Positions 7,239 to 12,964 of a DNA stretch of 14,603 bases are shown piece by piece. Numbering within the stretch: position 1 is the first letter of the stretch; every line of letters begins with the position of its first letter. This DNA is from CAYNFH01 sp964396385 (GTDB lineage: Bacteria; Armatimonadota; Chthonomonadetes; Chthonomonadales; CAJBBX01), in assembly GCA_964396385.1 (NCBI GenBank), contig CAYNFH010000171.1, positions 1 through 14,603 of the forward strand, written 5' to 3'. The translations under genes were made by a program, and so were the position numbers. Under the pieces are notes generated by a model, which was not told the origin of the DNA, did not search any database, and worked only from the letters and a program-made list of their open reading frames with translations.

Positions 7239-7243
7239 GGCGC

Positions 7244-7945
7244 CTACGACTTGAAGAGGCCGATGTGGAGGCCGTCGCCGAGCCAGCGGTGTATGAGGAA
7301 GTCCATGCGGGAAATGAATAGCGCCATGCGCGCCATGATGGTAGAGCCGAAGATGGCTCCGAATGCCACCATCAGCACCCAGCGGCCCGCGTTGGCTGTC
7401 TTGCGCACAACCTGATTGTTCTGCTCGAACGAGAAGAAGAAGTAGGTCATCACGCAGATGAGGATGGCCAGGAAGATGAGGTTGTTCAGGGCGCCGGACC
7501 AGGAGAGCGCCTTGATAGGCCCTAACGCGGTCTGCTGCGGAGGATGCGGCAGAAGCGGCTTGAACGTGGTGCTGACCTGTTTGTAGTAGAGCCCGGAGAA
7601 CTGCTGAAACTGCTGGCCGGCGTTCAGACCGAGCAGGATGCCGATGCTGATGCGCGACATCCAGTTGTAGCGCTTGCTGTAGATGAGGTACATCAGCAGC
7701 CCGACGGGCAGGCAGAAGAACCACCACCACCGGCCCTCATCCACCATCCTCTGCCACCAGTTGGGATACAGCACCTCAGACCACGCCGTGAAAATGGACC
7801 ACCCCGCGGCAAGGCCCACGAACATGTGCTCGAAGAAGCGGTAGATCCGGTTCTCCCGGTACAGGATGGAGTAGATGCCGAGCGTGCAGATTGCGCCCAG
7901 CCAGAGCTCGATGAGGGCGGCGTGGTTACTGATGTACTGGATCAT
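7244..7945 (-). CDS. Polytopic membrane protein of unknown function (operon gene 6)
   Basis: 233 residues with about five or six hydrophobic helices (near 10-28, 38-58, 72-90, 97-110, 151-172 and 188-210). The sequence is rich in aromatic residues (WWQRMVDEGRWWWFF). No motif is recognised. ATG 7945 overlaps the preceding gene's stop by ATGA and follows AGGAG by 8 nt. It is the last gene of the six-gene operon and ends 5 bp from the stop of the convergent D-aminoacylase, leaving no room for separate terminators. With its neighbours it may form a membrane complex, which is an inference from co-location only. Confidence 0.85.
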   Translation of the reverse strand: MIQYISNHAALIELWLGAICTLGIYSILYRENRIYRFFEHMFVGLAAGWSIFTAWSEVLYPNWWQRMVDEGRWWWFFCLPVGLLMYLIYSKRYNWMSRISIGILLGLNAGQQFQQFSGLYYKQVSTTFKPLLPHPPQQTALGPIKALSWSGALNNLIFLAILICVMTYFFFSFEQNNQVVRKTANAGRWVLMVAFGAIFGSTIMARMALFISRMDFLIHRWLGDGLHIGLFKS

Positions 7946-8778
7946 GCCCCGGTCTCCTGACGACGGTGGGCGAGGTAACCGAGGTTGCCGAGGACAATGA
8001 GCACAATGATCACGATGTGCGATACCGATAGGGCCAGCGCCTGGTGGCTCGCCCTGCCGGGCTCCTTCACCAGCCCCTCATACTCGATGGCGCCTTTGAG
8101 GCCGGTGAGCATCCCCGCCATCTGGCCGGAGTCCAGGTACTGGTATGCCTCCGGCGCCATCACGGCGGTCGGGCAAAAGACCATGGGCGTGCCCTTGACG
8201 CCCTGCACAAACGCCACCCAGTCCTCGTAGGTGCTGGAGGGCGTTATCTCCACGATGAGCCCGATGTCGTCGATTGTGTGCAGGTGCGCCATGAGCGGCA
8301 GCTTGGCCGTATCCGTGAGCGGGGAGTTACTGTTGTCGTGCAGCAGCGCGCCGGGCACGTCCCGCACCATCGCCTTTAGCGTTGCCTTGCTGGCACCCGC
8401 TGGCCGGAAGCCGAAGTTCACCCAGTCCCGGCCATAGACGTAACCATAGCGGGGACTGAGATCCTCAATGATCTTCCGCACGTTCTCCGGCCCTTGCTGC
8501 TCGAACCCCAGCAGCGCAAGCGGAATGTGCCGGCGCATGAGATGGTGCAGCACCGCGCGTGTCTGCGCCCCATTCTCCCCCTGCGTGCTCGCCGACCACT
8601 CGCACCCAAGGATGGCGACCTTATCGGTGGGCGCATTCTGGATGGCGTTGTACACGCCCATCGCCTGGTTGCTTGGAATGACCGGCAGGATTGTCTTGGG
8701 CACCAGCGCCGCTCCGACGCAGAGGAACAGGAGCAGATACACAATGCGCCGGTCTATCGATTGAAGGCTTGCAAGCAA
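7942..8778 (-). CDS. Membrane-anchored protein with extracytoplasmic or cytoplasmic Rossmann-like domain, unknown function (operon gene 5)
   Basis: 278 residues. There is one membrane helix at about 11-33, a soluble domain at about 45-240 starting with an alpha/beta-looking segment (DKVAILGCEWSASTQGENGAQ), and a second helix at about 245-268. Both ends anchored with a soluble middle is an unusual topology that would place the domain on one side of the membrane. Conserved-looking stretches are GRDWVNFGFRPAG and LHTIDDIGLIVEITPSSTYE. No family is recognised. The TTG start at 8778 is supported by GAGGTG about 6 nt upstream. That SD lies just beyond a REP-like hairpin pair separating it from gene 4. 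Confidence 0.82.
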   Translation of the reverse strand: MLASLQSIDRRIVYLLLFLCVGAALVPKTILPVIPSNQAMGVYNAIQNAPTDKVAILGCEWSASTQGENGAQTRAVLHHLMRRHIPLALLGFEQQGPENVRKIIEDLSPRYGYVYGRDWVNFGFRPAGASKATLKAMVRDVPGALLHDNSNSPLTDTAKLPLMAHLHTIDDIGLIVEITPSSTYEDWVAFVQGVKGTPMVFCPTAVMAPEAYQYLDSGQMAGMLTGLKGAIEYEGLVKEPGRASHQALALSVSHIVIIVLIVLGNLGYLAHRRQETGA

Positions 8779-8794
8779 GCGCTACACCTCACCT

Positions 8795-8849
8795 TAGCCC
8801 GGCGACTCAATTCGCGGGCTACACAAGGCAAAGTCCGCCTGCGCGGACT
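8795..8849. repeat. REP-like double hairpin
   Basis: Two adjacent imperfect palindromes: TAGCCCG...CGGGCTA (8795-8821, one bulge) and AGTCCGC-CTGC-GCGGACT (8832-8849, 7-bp stem, 4-base loop). The pair fills the only real gap (77 bp) inside the six-gene operon. Similar AGTCCGCCTGCGCGGACT doublets are, from memory, dispersed repeats in many bacterial genomes. It could stabilise or terminate the transcript between genes 4 and 5. Confidence 0.75.
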
Positions 8850-8855
8850 GCGGAA

Positions 8856-9710
8856 TCAGACTTCGCGATCAAAGTAGCTGCCGCGCTCCAGGCTGAGCCA
8901 GATGCGAAGCGCGGTCGCGAGCAGCCCCACGCCCAGCCCGAACCCTACGGCGCGCACCGCGGGCGCGTTCACCCGGGTCAGCAGCCAGTCGCTCATGGTC
9001 TCCACGCGGAGGTTGGATAGCGGTCCCCCGGCCGGGAGCCAGTGGGTTACCCACTGGCCGGCATACACCTGCCCCATCATCACGATGAAAGCGGCGCCCA
9101 TGAGCAGCGATGCCTCCGCGTTGCGGACCCGGAAGGCGCGGTACGCGGCGGAGGCGATGTAGAAGGCGATAATGCTGAACATCGTGGCGTCCAGGGCCTG
9201 GAGGCCGCCGATGTAGAGGATGTCTTTGATGTTCTGGTTCGACGTCATGTTCTTGTAGCCGGCCGCCCAGGAGAGGTAGCCCATTACAACGATGGCGATC
9301 ATGCTCACCCAGAACACGATGCTGAAGCCCCAGCCCTGGCGGGCCCGGAGGATGTTACGTCCGTGCAGCCCCGCCAGAGTATAGATGCCGAGGCCAAGCG
9401 CGAACGTCGCGATGATCTGGTTGAAGTCGCTCGCAACCGGCAAGAAGGGGGTGAGGGCGTTCTGCTCCTGGCCCTTGACCATCTGGACCGGAAGGAAGAA
9501 CTCCAGGGCATAAAAGAGGCCAGCCAGGAACGTCACCGCGGCGATCACGGCGCGCCGTCCACGCGGCTTGAGCTGCTGGAGCAGGAAGAAGACGACAAGC
9601 GAGAGGACCGCTGCCGCAAGCAGGTAGGGCCAGACGTGAGACCACCCCTTGTGCGCCGGAAACGTACGCTGGAACCAGCCCGCTATGGAGTTGACGATCC
9701 GACCGAGCAT
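8856..9710 (-). CDS. Polytopic membrane protein of unknown function (operon gene 4)
   Basis: 284 residues with about seven hydrophobic helices (near 26-45, 54-76, 97-115, 128-149, 172-190, 200-220 and 251-270). Features worth tracking are KNMTSNQNIKDILYIGGLQALDATM between helices 4 and 5 and a charged tail. No signature of a known transporter or enzyme is seen. ATG 9710 follows AGGGGA by about 5 nt, and that SD overlaps the stop of gene 3 (TAG 9718-9720), so translation is probably coupled. The stop is followed directly by the REP-like element. Confidence 0.85.
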   Translation of the reverse strand: MLGRIVNSIAGWFQRTFPAHKGWSHVWPYLLAAAVLSLVVFFLLQQLKPRGRRAVIAAVTFLAGLFYALEFFLPVQMVKGQEQNALTPFLPVASDFNQIIATFALGLGIYTLAGLHGRNILRARQGWGFSIVFWVSMIAIVVMGYLSWAAGYKNMTSNQNIKDILYIGGLQALDATMFSIIAFYIASAAYRAFRVRNAEASLLMGAAFIVMMGQVYAGQWVTHWLPAGGPLSNLRVETMSDWLLTRVNAPAVRAVGFGLGVGLLATALRIWLSLERGSYFDREV

Positions 9711-9717
9711 GATTCCC

Positions 9718-10509
9718 CTACTGGGCCTGCTTTATCCACCAGAGATGATTGAACCAGTGCATCCAGATGTTGTCCTCACCAAAGGTAGTCGCGAGCAGCA
9801 CACCGATAACGCATACCAGCAGGATGAGCGCCTTGCCCATGTCCTGGCCCACCAGGCTTCCAACAAGGGTGGGCTCGCGGGTGAGGAATGCCGTTGCGGC
9901 ATAGAACTCGTCGCCGATGATGACGTAGTCGCACGCGGCGATGAGGAAGGGAAGCTGGGTAGTGGAAGGGGTGCCGGCCACCTGGATCGCGCCAATCTGG
10001 TTCGCGTTCTCCGCCATAATGAGCGACTCAGCGTAGAAGTACCCGAACAGGAAGCTGGCGGCGACCTGCTCGCGGTTGATCAGTCCCGCCACCGCGGCCG
10101 CGTAGGCAAACTGACGATCGCTGAGGAACATGATGTCCTCGGTCCGGAAGCTCTCCAGCTTGCCCTCAGAGTTGTAAGCCTCCCGGATCGCCTCCTCGGC
10201 AACCGGGATGAGCGTGGGGTCCGCCGTGGGGAGGAAGATGCGGTTCCCGAACCGGGCGGCGGCCCGGGCAACATTGGCCAGGATGGCTATGGCCTGAAGC
10301 GTGACCACGTCGAGGCCGCCCAGCCCCGGCACCAGCAGCATGGGCCGGCCCATCTCCGTTGCGCGTCCAACCGCCTCGTCGATGGCCGTCAGACCGGGGA
10401 TCCGCCGGATGAACGGCTGTTTGCCGCGGCGCGACCGCAGGATCATCACCAGGATCCCGGCGCAGATGACCAGCGTCAGGATGCGGTTCGCGGGATCGGA
10501 ATGGTCCAT
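9718..10509 (-). CDS. Conserved membrane-associated protein, DUF6754-like (operon gene 3)
   Basis: 263 residues. An N-terminal helix (about 10-25) is followed by basic residues RSRRGK, a long soluble region and a C-terminal helix (about 226-243). The middle holds GRPMLLVPGLGGLDVVTLQAI, FGNRIFLPTADPTLIPVAEE, VAGTPSTTQLPFLIAACDY and IGDEFYAATAFL, which I recall as typical of the uncharacterised DUF6754 family; this assignment is from memory. ATG 10509 shares its A with the preceding TAA (TAATG), with AAGGAG 7-8 nt upstream. Its soluble domain looks the most conserved of the operon, making it the best anchor for a family search. No catalytic function can be assigned. Confidence 0.85.
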   Translation of the reverse strand: MDHSDPANRILTLVICAGILVMILRSRRGKQPFIRRIPGLTAIDEAVGRATEMGRPMLLVPGLGGLDVVTLQAIAILANVARAAARFGNRIFLPTADPTLIPVAEEAIREAYNSEGKLESFRTEDIMFLSDRQFAYAAAVAGLINREQVAASFLFGYFYAESLIMAENANQIGAIQVAGTPSTTQLPFLIAACDYVIIGDEFYAATAFLTREPTLVGSLVGQDMGKALILLVCVIGVLLATTFGEDNIWMHWFNHLWWIKQAQ

Positions 10510-11087
10510 TAGGCCTCTCCTTCCGCCATCCGTCCGTCGTCCGTCTCCCGTCCTCCGTCTTCCGTGACACCGGACCTCGAGGGTTCTGTGGAGTTTGTGC
10601 GTAGCCGTCCAATGGCCGCCAGGACAGACTCACGGTCACCGGGCACTCCGTCCGGCGCAAAGCGCAGATACACCCCGCGAAACGCGTCCAGTCTCGAGGG
10701 CGACGCGAGCGGCGAAAGGCGGACACCGTCGGAATAGAGCAGCGCGCGCCGCACCCGCGGCCACTCAATCACAAAATGGCTCGCGCCACACCGCGCTTCC
10801 GCCTGCGCCTCGGTAATCTGGAAGCGTGACGGGAGCAGGTACTCGGAGGTCGCGGACGCGATCATGAATACAGCCGCCCCGCAAACCAGGGGCGCGTGGA
10901 ACAGGATCCAGGCCACGCCGGCGGAGAACAGCGCCGACGCGGCCACCGGGGTGAGCCGGAGGGGATCGCGCCGGACGGGATGGACGCGCCACTCGAGTAA
11001 CGGAGAGTCGAGAGTCGAGAGGCGAGATTGGAGAGCTTTCGCGGGCGAGTCGCTGGGCGCGCTTGGTGGCGCGGCGTCGGAGGTCAT
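10509..11087 (-). CDS. Two-helix membrane protein with PH-like domain, unknown function (operon gene 2)
   Basis: 192 residues. A membrane hairpin at about 43-82 is followed by a short beta-rich domain (SRFQITEAQAEARC, FVIEWPRVRRALLYSDGVRL, FRGVYLRFAPDG). This resembles bacterial PH-like domains that follow a two-helix anchor, but only by pattern. The start ATG 11087 overlaps gene 1's stop by ATGA; an upstream ATG at 11129 is less likely. Both termini are repeat-encoded: residues about 19-29 (LQSRLSTLDSP) come from repeat E, and the last ~18 residues (TEDGGRETDDGR...) from repeat D. The core domain lies between them, so the termini are probably dispensable additions. Confidence 0.8.
   Translation of the reverse strand: MTSDAAPPSAPSDSPAKALQSRLSTLDSPLLEWRVHPVRRDPLRLTPVAASALFSAGVAWILFHAPLVCGAAVFMIASATSEYLLPSRFQITEAQAEARCGASHFVIEWPRVRRALLYSDGVRLSPLASPSRLDAFRGVYLRFAPDGVPGDRESVLAAIGRLRTNSTEPSRSGVTEDGGRETDDGRMAEGEA
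10528..10566. repeat. Heptamer tandem repeat (locus D)
   Basis: About five CGTCCGT-type heptamers with variants CTCCCGT, CCTCCGT and CTTCCGT, followed by GACACCGGA. It lies inside the 3' end of operon gene 2 and encodes its acidic tail. Confidence 0.8.
11003..11036. repeat. Heptamer tandem repeat (locus E)
   Basis: GAGAGTC, GAGAGTC, GAGAGGC and GAGATTG in tandem, lying inside the 5' part of operon gene 2. No CCGGATTC core is visible. Confidence 0.75.
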
Positions 11088-11410
11088 ATCGGCTCGCCCC
11101 GCCTGCCGGACCGCTGCGGCGGCTGGCACCGCTCGCTGGCCAGGTCTTCTATCCGCTGGATTAGCCGCTCTACGTTTTCGCGGTTCTGGAGGAGCTTGGT
11201 GGCGACCTGAACGTTCTCCAGGCCCACGACCGGCGCGAGGAAAGGGGACGCAACCACCAGACTCTGGCTGGCGATGAAGGAGAGCGGCTTGTGCATCTCC
11301 AGGAAGAGGACGGCGGGGACCTCCATACGCCTCCGAACGACCGCGTCCGCGACTCGGGTGAGGACCCGCTCGCGCTCATCGGGGTCGAGGACGGAGTCCC
11401 AATCAGCCAC
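11084..11410 (-). CDS. Small conserved-looking protein of unknown function (operon gene 1)
   Basis: 108 residues from GTG 11410. A charged N-terminal helix (DPDERERVLTRVADAVVRRR) leads to a moderately hydrophobic centre (VPAVLFLEMHKPLSFIASQSLVVASPFLAPVVG) and a C-terminal helix (ENVERLIQRIEDLASE), suggesting a peripheral or re-entrant membrane protein. No family is recognised. The longer frame to 11818 runs through promoter, repeats and antisense infC and is not credible. The perfect promoter upstream would start the transcript on or next to this GTG, so the gene is probably read leaderless. The stop overlaps gene 2 by ATGA. Confidence 0.85.
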   Translation of the reverse strand: MADWDSVLDPDERERVLTRVADAVVRRRMEVPAVLFLEMHKPLSFIASQSLVVASPFLAPVVGLENVQVATKLLQNRENVERLIQRIEDLASERCQPPQRSGRRGEPI

Positions 11411-11416
11411 GGTCCG

Positions 11417-11445
11417 ATTATATTTGCTAGGACCAAGCGTGTCAA
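11417..11445 (-). promoter_or_regulatory. Perfect-consensus sigma70 promoter of the six-gene operon
   Basis: On the - strand TTGACA (11440-11445), exactly 17 bp, and TATAAT (11417-11422). The usual start point, 7 nt after the -10 box, falls on the G of GTG 11410. This implies strong, leaderless expression of gene 1. Confidence 0.88.
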
Positions 11446-11448
11446 GCG

Positions 11449-11539
11449 GAGCAAGCGGACTTCCAGCGGACTTCGGACTTCGGACTTCGGACCGCCGTTC
11501 AGAATCCGTCTTCCGTCCACCGTCGTCCGTCCTCTCCGC
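11449..11539. repeat. Heptamer tandem repeat pair (locus F)
   Basis: The left arm repeats CGGACTT (three clean and two decayed copies). The centre CGTTCAGAATCCG resembles the reverse complement of the CCGGATTC core. The right arm is CGTCTTC/CGTCCAC/CGTCGTC-type heptamers related to locus D. The element fills the space between the -35 boxes of the divergent operon and infC promoters. Confidence 0.8.
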
Positions 11540-11542
11540 ACG

Positions 11543-11572
11543 TTGACATTGACGCCCACCCGCTGGTATAAT
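11543..11572 (+). promoter_or_regulatory. sigma70-type promoter of the infC cluster
   Basis: TTGACA (11543-11548), 18 bp, TATAAT (11567-11572). Both boxes are perfect. The predicted start near 11579 leaves a leader of about 37 nt before the proposed AUC start of infC. Confidence 0.85.
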
Positions 11573-11615
11573 TTGCGCTGCCAATTCGTCGGTTGTGGTA
11601 TGAGGGGGACAACAA

Positions 11616-12152
11616 ATCAACAAGGATCTCCGTGTAAACGAGCAGCTACTTAGGCCGCATCGCGAGCTCCCGCGCGTACGCGATGTCCGTGTGATCGATG
11701 ACGAAGGCCAGCAGCTCGGGGTTATGAACGTGCGGGACGCTATTGCGCTCGCGAAGGAGCGCGGCCTGGACCTGATTGAAGTCGCTCCGATGGCCGCGCC
11801 GCCGGTTTGCCGTATCATGGATTACGGCAAGCACAAGTACGAGACGGCCAAGAAGGACCGCGAGTCGCACAAGAAGCAGCGCGGAGGAGACCTCAAGGGC
11901 GTCTGGATGCGGCCGCAAACCGACGACCACGACTTCCAGTTTAAGCTCAAGAACGCGCTCAAGTTCCTGGAAGACGGAGACAAGGTTAAGGTAACCGTGC
12001 GGTTCCGGAGCCGCGAGATCACGCACCCGGAATTCGCGCGGAAGCTGCTGGACCGGGTGGTGGAGGCCGCGAACGGGATCGCCACGGTGGAGAAAGCGCC
12101 GGCGATGGAGGGGCGCACCATGACCATGATTCTGGCGCCCACCAGCAAATAG
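11616..12152 (+). CDS. infC: Translation initiation factor IF-3, predicted AUC start
   Basis: 178 residues. The N-domain has NKDLRVNEQLL, VRVIDDEGQQLGV and LDLIEVAPMAAPPVCRIMDY, followed by a basic linker (KKDRESHKKQR). The C-domain has RPQTDDHDFQFKLKNALKFL, VKVTVRFRSREITHPE and MEGRTMTMILAP. IF-3 binds the 30S subunit, blocks 50S joining and checks the start codon. The first ATG/GTG/TTG in frame is GTG 11691, which would delete the conserved N-terminal strand. An in-frame stop lies at 11601, and only ATC 11616 begins the protein at the expected place, with AGGGGGA 6 nt upstream. E. coli infC uses AUU for IF-3 autoregulation, so AUC fits. It is the first gene of infC-rpmI-rplT-pheST. Confidence 0.93.
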   Translation: MNKDLRVNEQLLRPHRELPRVRDVRVIDDEGQQLGVMNVRDAIALAKERGLDLIEVAPMAAPPVCRIMDYGKHKYETAKKDRESHKKQRGGDLKGVWMRPQTDDHDFQFKLKNALKFLEDGDKVKVTVRFRSREITHPEFARKLLDRVVEAANGIATVEKAPAMEGRTMTMILAPTSK

Positions 12153-12182
12153 ACCGCGTTCCAGCCAGAACAGAACGGATAC

Positions 12183-12205
12183 GAAGCCGGGCAAGACCCG
12201 GCTTC
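12183..12205 (+). promoter_or_regulatory. Hairpin between infC and rpmI
   Basis: GAAGCCGGG-CAAGA-CCCGGCTTC, a perfect 9-bp stem with a 5-base loop and no T-run after it. The GAAGC of its left arm could instead pair with GCTTC (12220-12224), which lies between the rpmI SD (AGGAG) and ATG. It may tune rpmI translation, protect an mRNA end, or act as a weak attenuator. Confidence 0.6.
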
Positions 12206-12224
12206 ACTATGCAAGGAGTGCTTC

Positions 12225-12425
12225 ATGCCAAAGCTCAAAACCCGCAAGGCGGTCGCCAAGCGGTTCAAGGTGACCGCCACGGGGAAGCTGGTGCACCGGG
12301 CTATTGGGCTCAATCACCTGATGCGCAAGAAGAGCATGTCCCAGCGCCGCCGCCTGCTCAAGGGCAGCGTCCTGCCCGAAGGCGATGCCCGCCGCATCAA
12401 TCGCATGCTGGGCGAGGGCCACTAA
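12225..12425 (+). CDS. rpmI: 50S ribosomal protein L35
   Basis: 66 residues, the normal length for bL35: MPKLKTRKAVAKRFKVTATG, then HLMRKKSMSQRRRLLKG and a C-terminal ARRINRML. The protein is strongly basic and binds 23S rRNA in the large subunit. ATG is preceded by AGGAG at 7 nt. It lies in the conserved infC-rpmI-rplT order. Confidence 0.97.
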   Translation: MPKLKTRKAVAKRFKVTATGKLVHRAIGLNHLMRKKSMSQRRRLLKGSVLPEGDARRINRMLGEGH

Positions 12426-12428
12426 TTC

Positions 12429-12472
12429 GGTTGAAAGTTGAAGGTTGAAGGTTGAAAGCCGGATCGTCAACC
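12429..12472. repeat. Heptamer tandem repeat with partial core (locus G)
   Basis: GTTGAAA, GTTGAAG, GTTGAAG, GTTGAAA, then CCGGAT, then CGTCAACCC as a decayed opposite arm. It sits between rpmI and rplT without interrupting either. Confidence 0.75.
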
Positions 12473-12508
12473 CAAGAAATGGAAGCTGCAACAGGAGCTT
12501 AGGAAACC

Positions 12509-12886
12509 ATGCCACGCGTTAAGCGCGGGACGCTTGTCCGCAAGCGCCACAAGAAGATACTGGAAGCCGCGAGCGGCTACTTTGGAGGGAAAAAGAGCCT
12601 CTTCAAGACCGCCAACGAGCAGTTCATGCGGAGCGGCAATTACGCCTACCGCGACCGGCGCAACAAGAAGCGCGAGTTCCGGCGCCTGTGGATCGCCCGC
12701 ATCAGTGCCGGGTGCCGGCTCAACGGCAGCAGCTATAACCGGTTTATCGAGGGCCTGACCAAGGGCGGCATCGCCGTCGATAGAAAGGTCCTATCGGACC
12801 TTGCCATCTCGGATCCGAACGCCTTTGCGCAGCTCGTCGCGCAAGCGGCGAGCGTTCTGCAGCCGGCGGGCCAATCCGCCGCCTAG
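12509..12886 (+). CDS. rplT: 50S ribosomal protein L20
   Basis: 125 residues (usual about 118). bL20 features are RVKRGTLVRKRHKKILEAASGYFG, RNKKREFRRLWIARISAGCR, NGSSYNRFIEGL and VDRKVLSDLAISDP. The C-terminus has a short Ala/Gln extension. L20 is an assembly protein of the large subunit and, in several bacteria, represses this operon's mRNA. SD AGGA lies close to the ATG. Confidence 0.97.
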   Translation: MPRVKRGTLVRKRHKKILEAASGYFGGKKSLFKTANEQFMRSGNYAYRDRRNKKREFRRLWIARISAGCRLNGSSYNRFIEGLTKGGIAVDRKVLSDLAISDPNAFAQLVAQAASVLQPAGQSAA

Positions 12887-12914
12887 CGCGGGCACTCTTA
12901 CCGAACCATTCTTC

Positions 12915-12947
12915 AACGCCCCGCTGCGGGAGCCGCTGCGGGGCGTT
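12915..12947 (+). terminator. Long hairpin between rplT and pheS (terminator or attenuator-like)
   Basis: A 10-bp stem AACGCCCCGC/GCGGGGCGTT, a T-T mismatch, an inner 4-bp stem GCGG/CCGC and a GAG loop. Only TTACTATT follows, so the T-run is weak. It ends 17 nt before the pheS ATG and could give partial termination between the ribosomal and synthetase genes. Confidence 0.6.
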
Positions 12948-12964
12948 ACTATTGTCACAGCATC

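Noticed and set aside
6147..7730. A 527-codon open frame on the - strand
   Set aside because: It is antisense to the D-aminoacylase and out of frame with operon gene 6; His/Arg-rich shadow of GC-rich coding.
11411..11818. N-terminal extension of operon gene 1 to 11818
   Set aside because: It would run through its own promoter, repeat F, the infC promoter and antisense infC; composition is Arg/Ser-rich and not protein-like.
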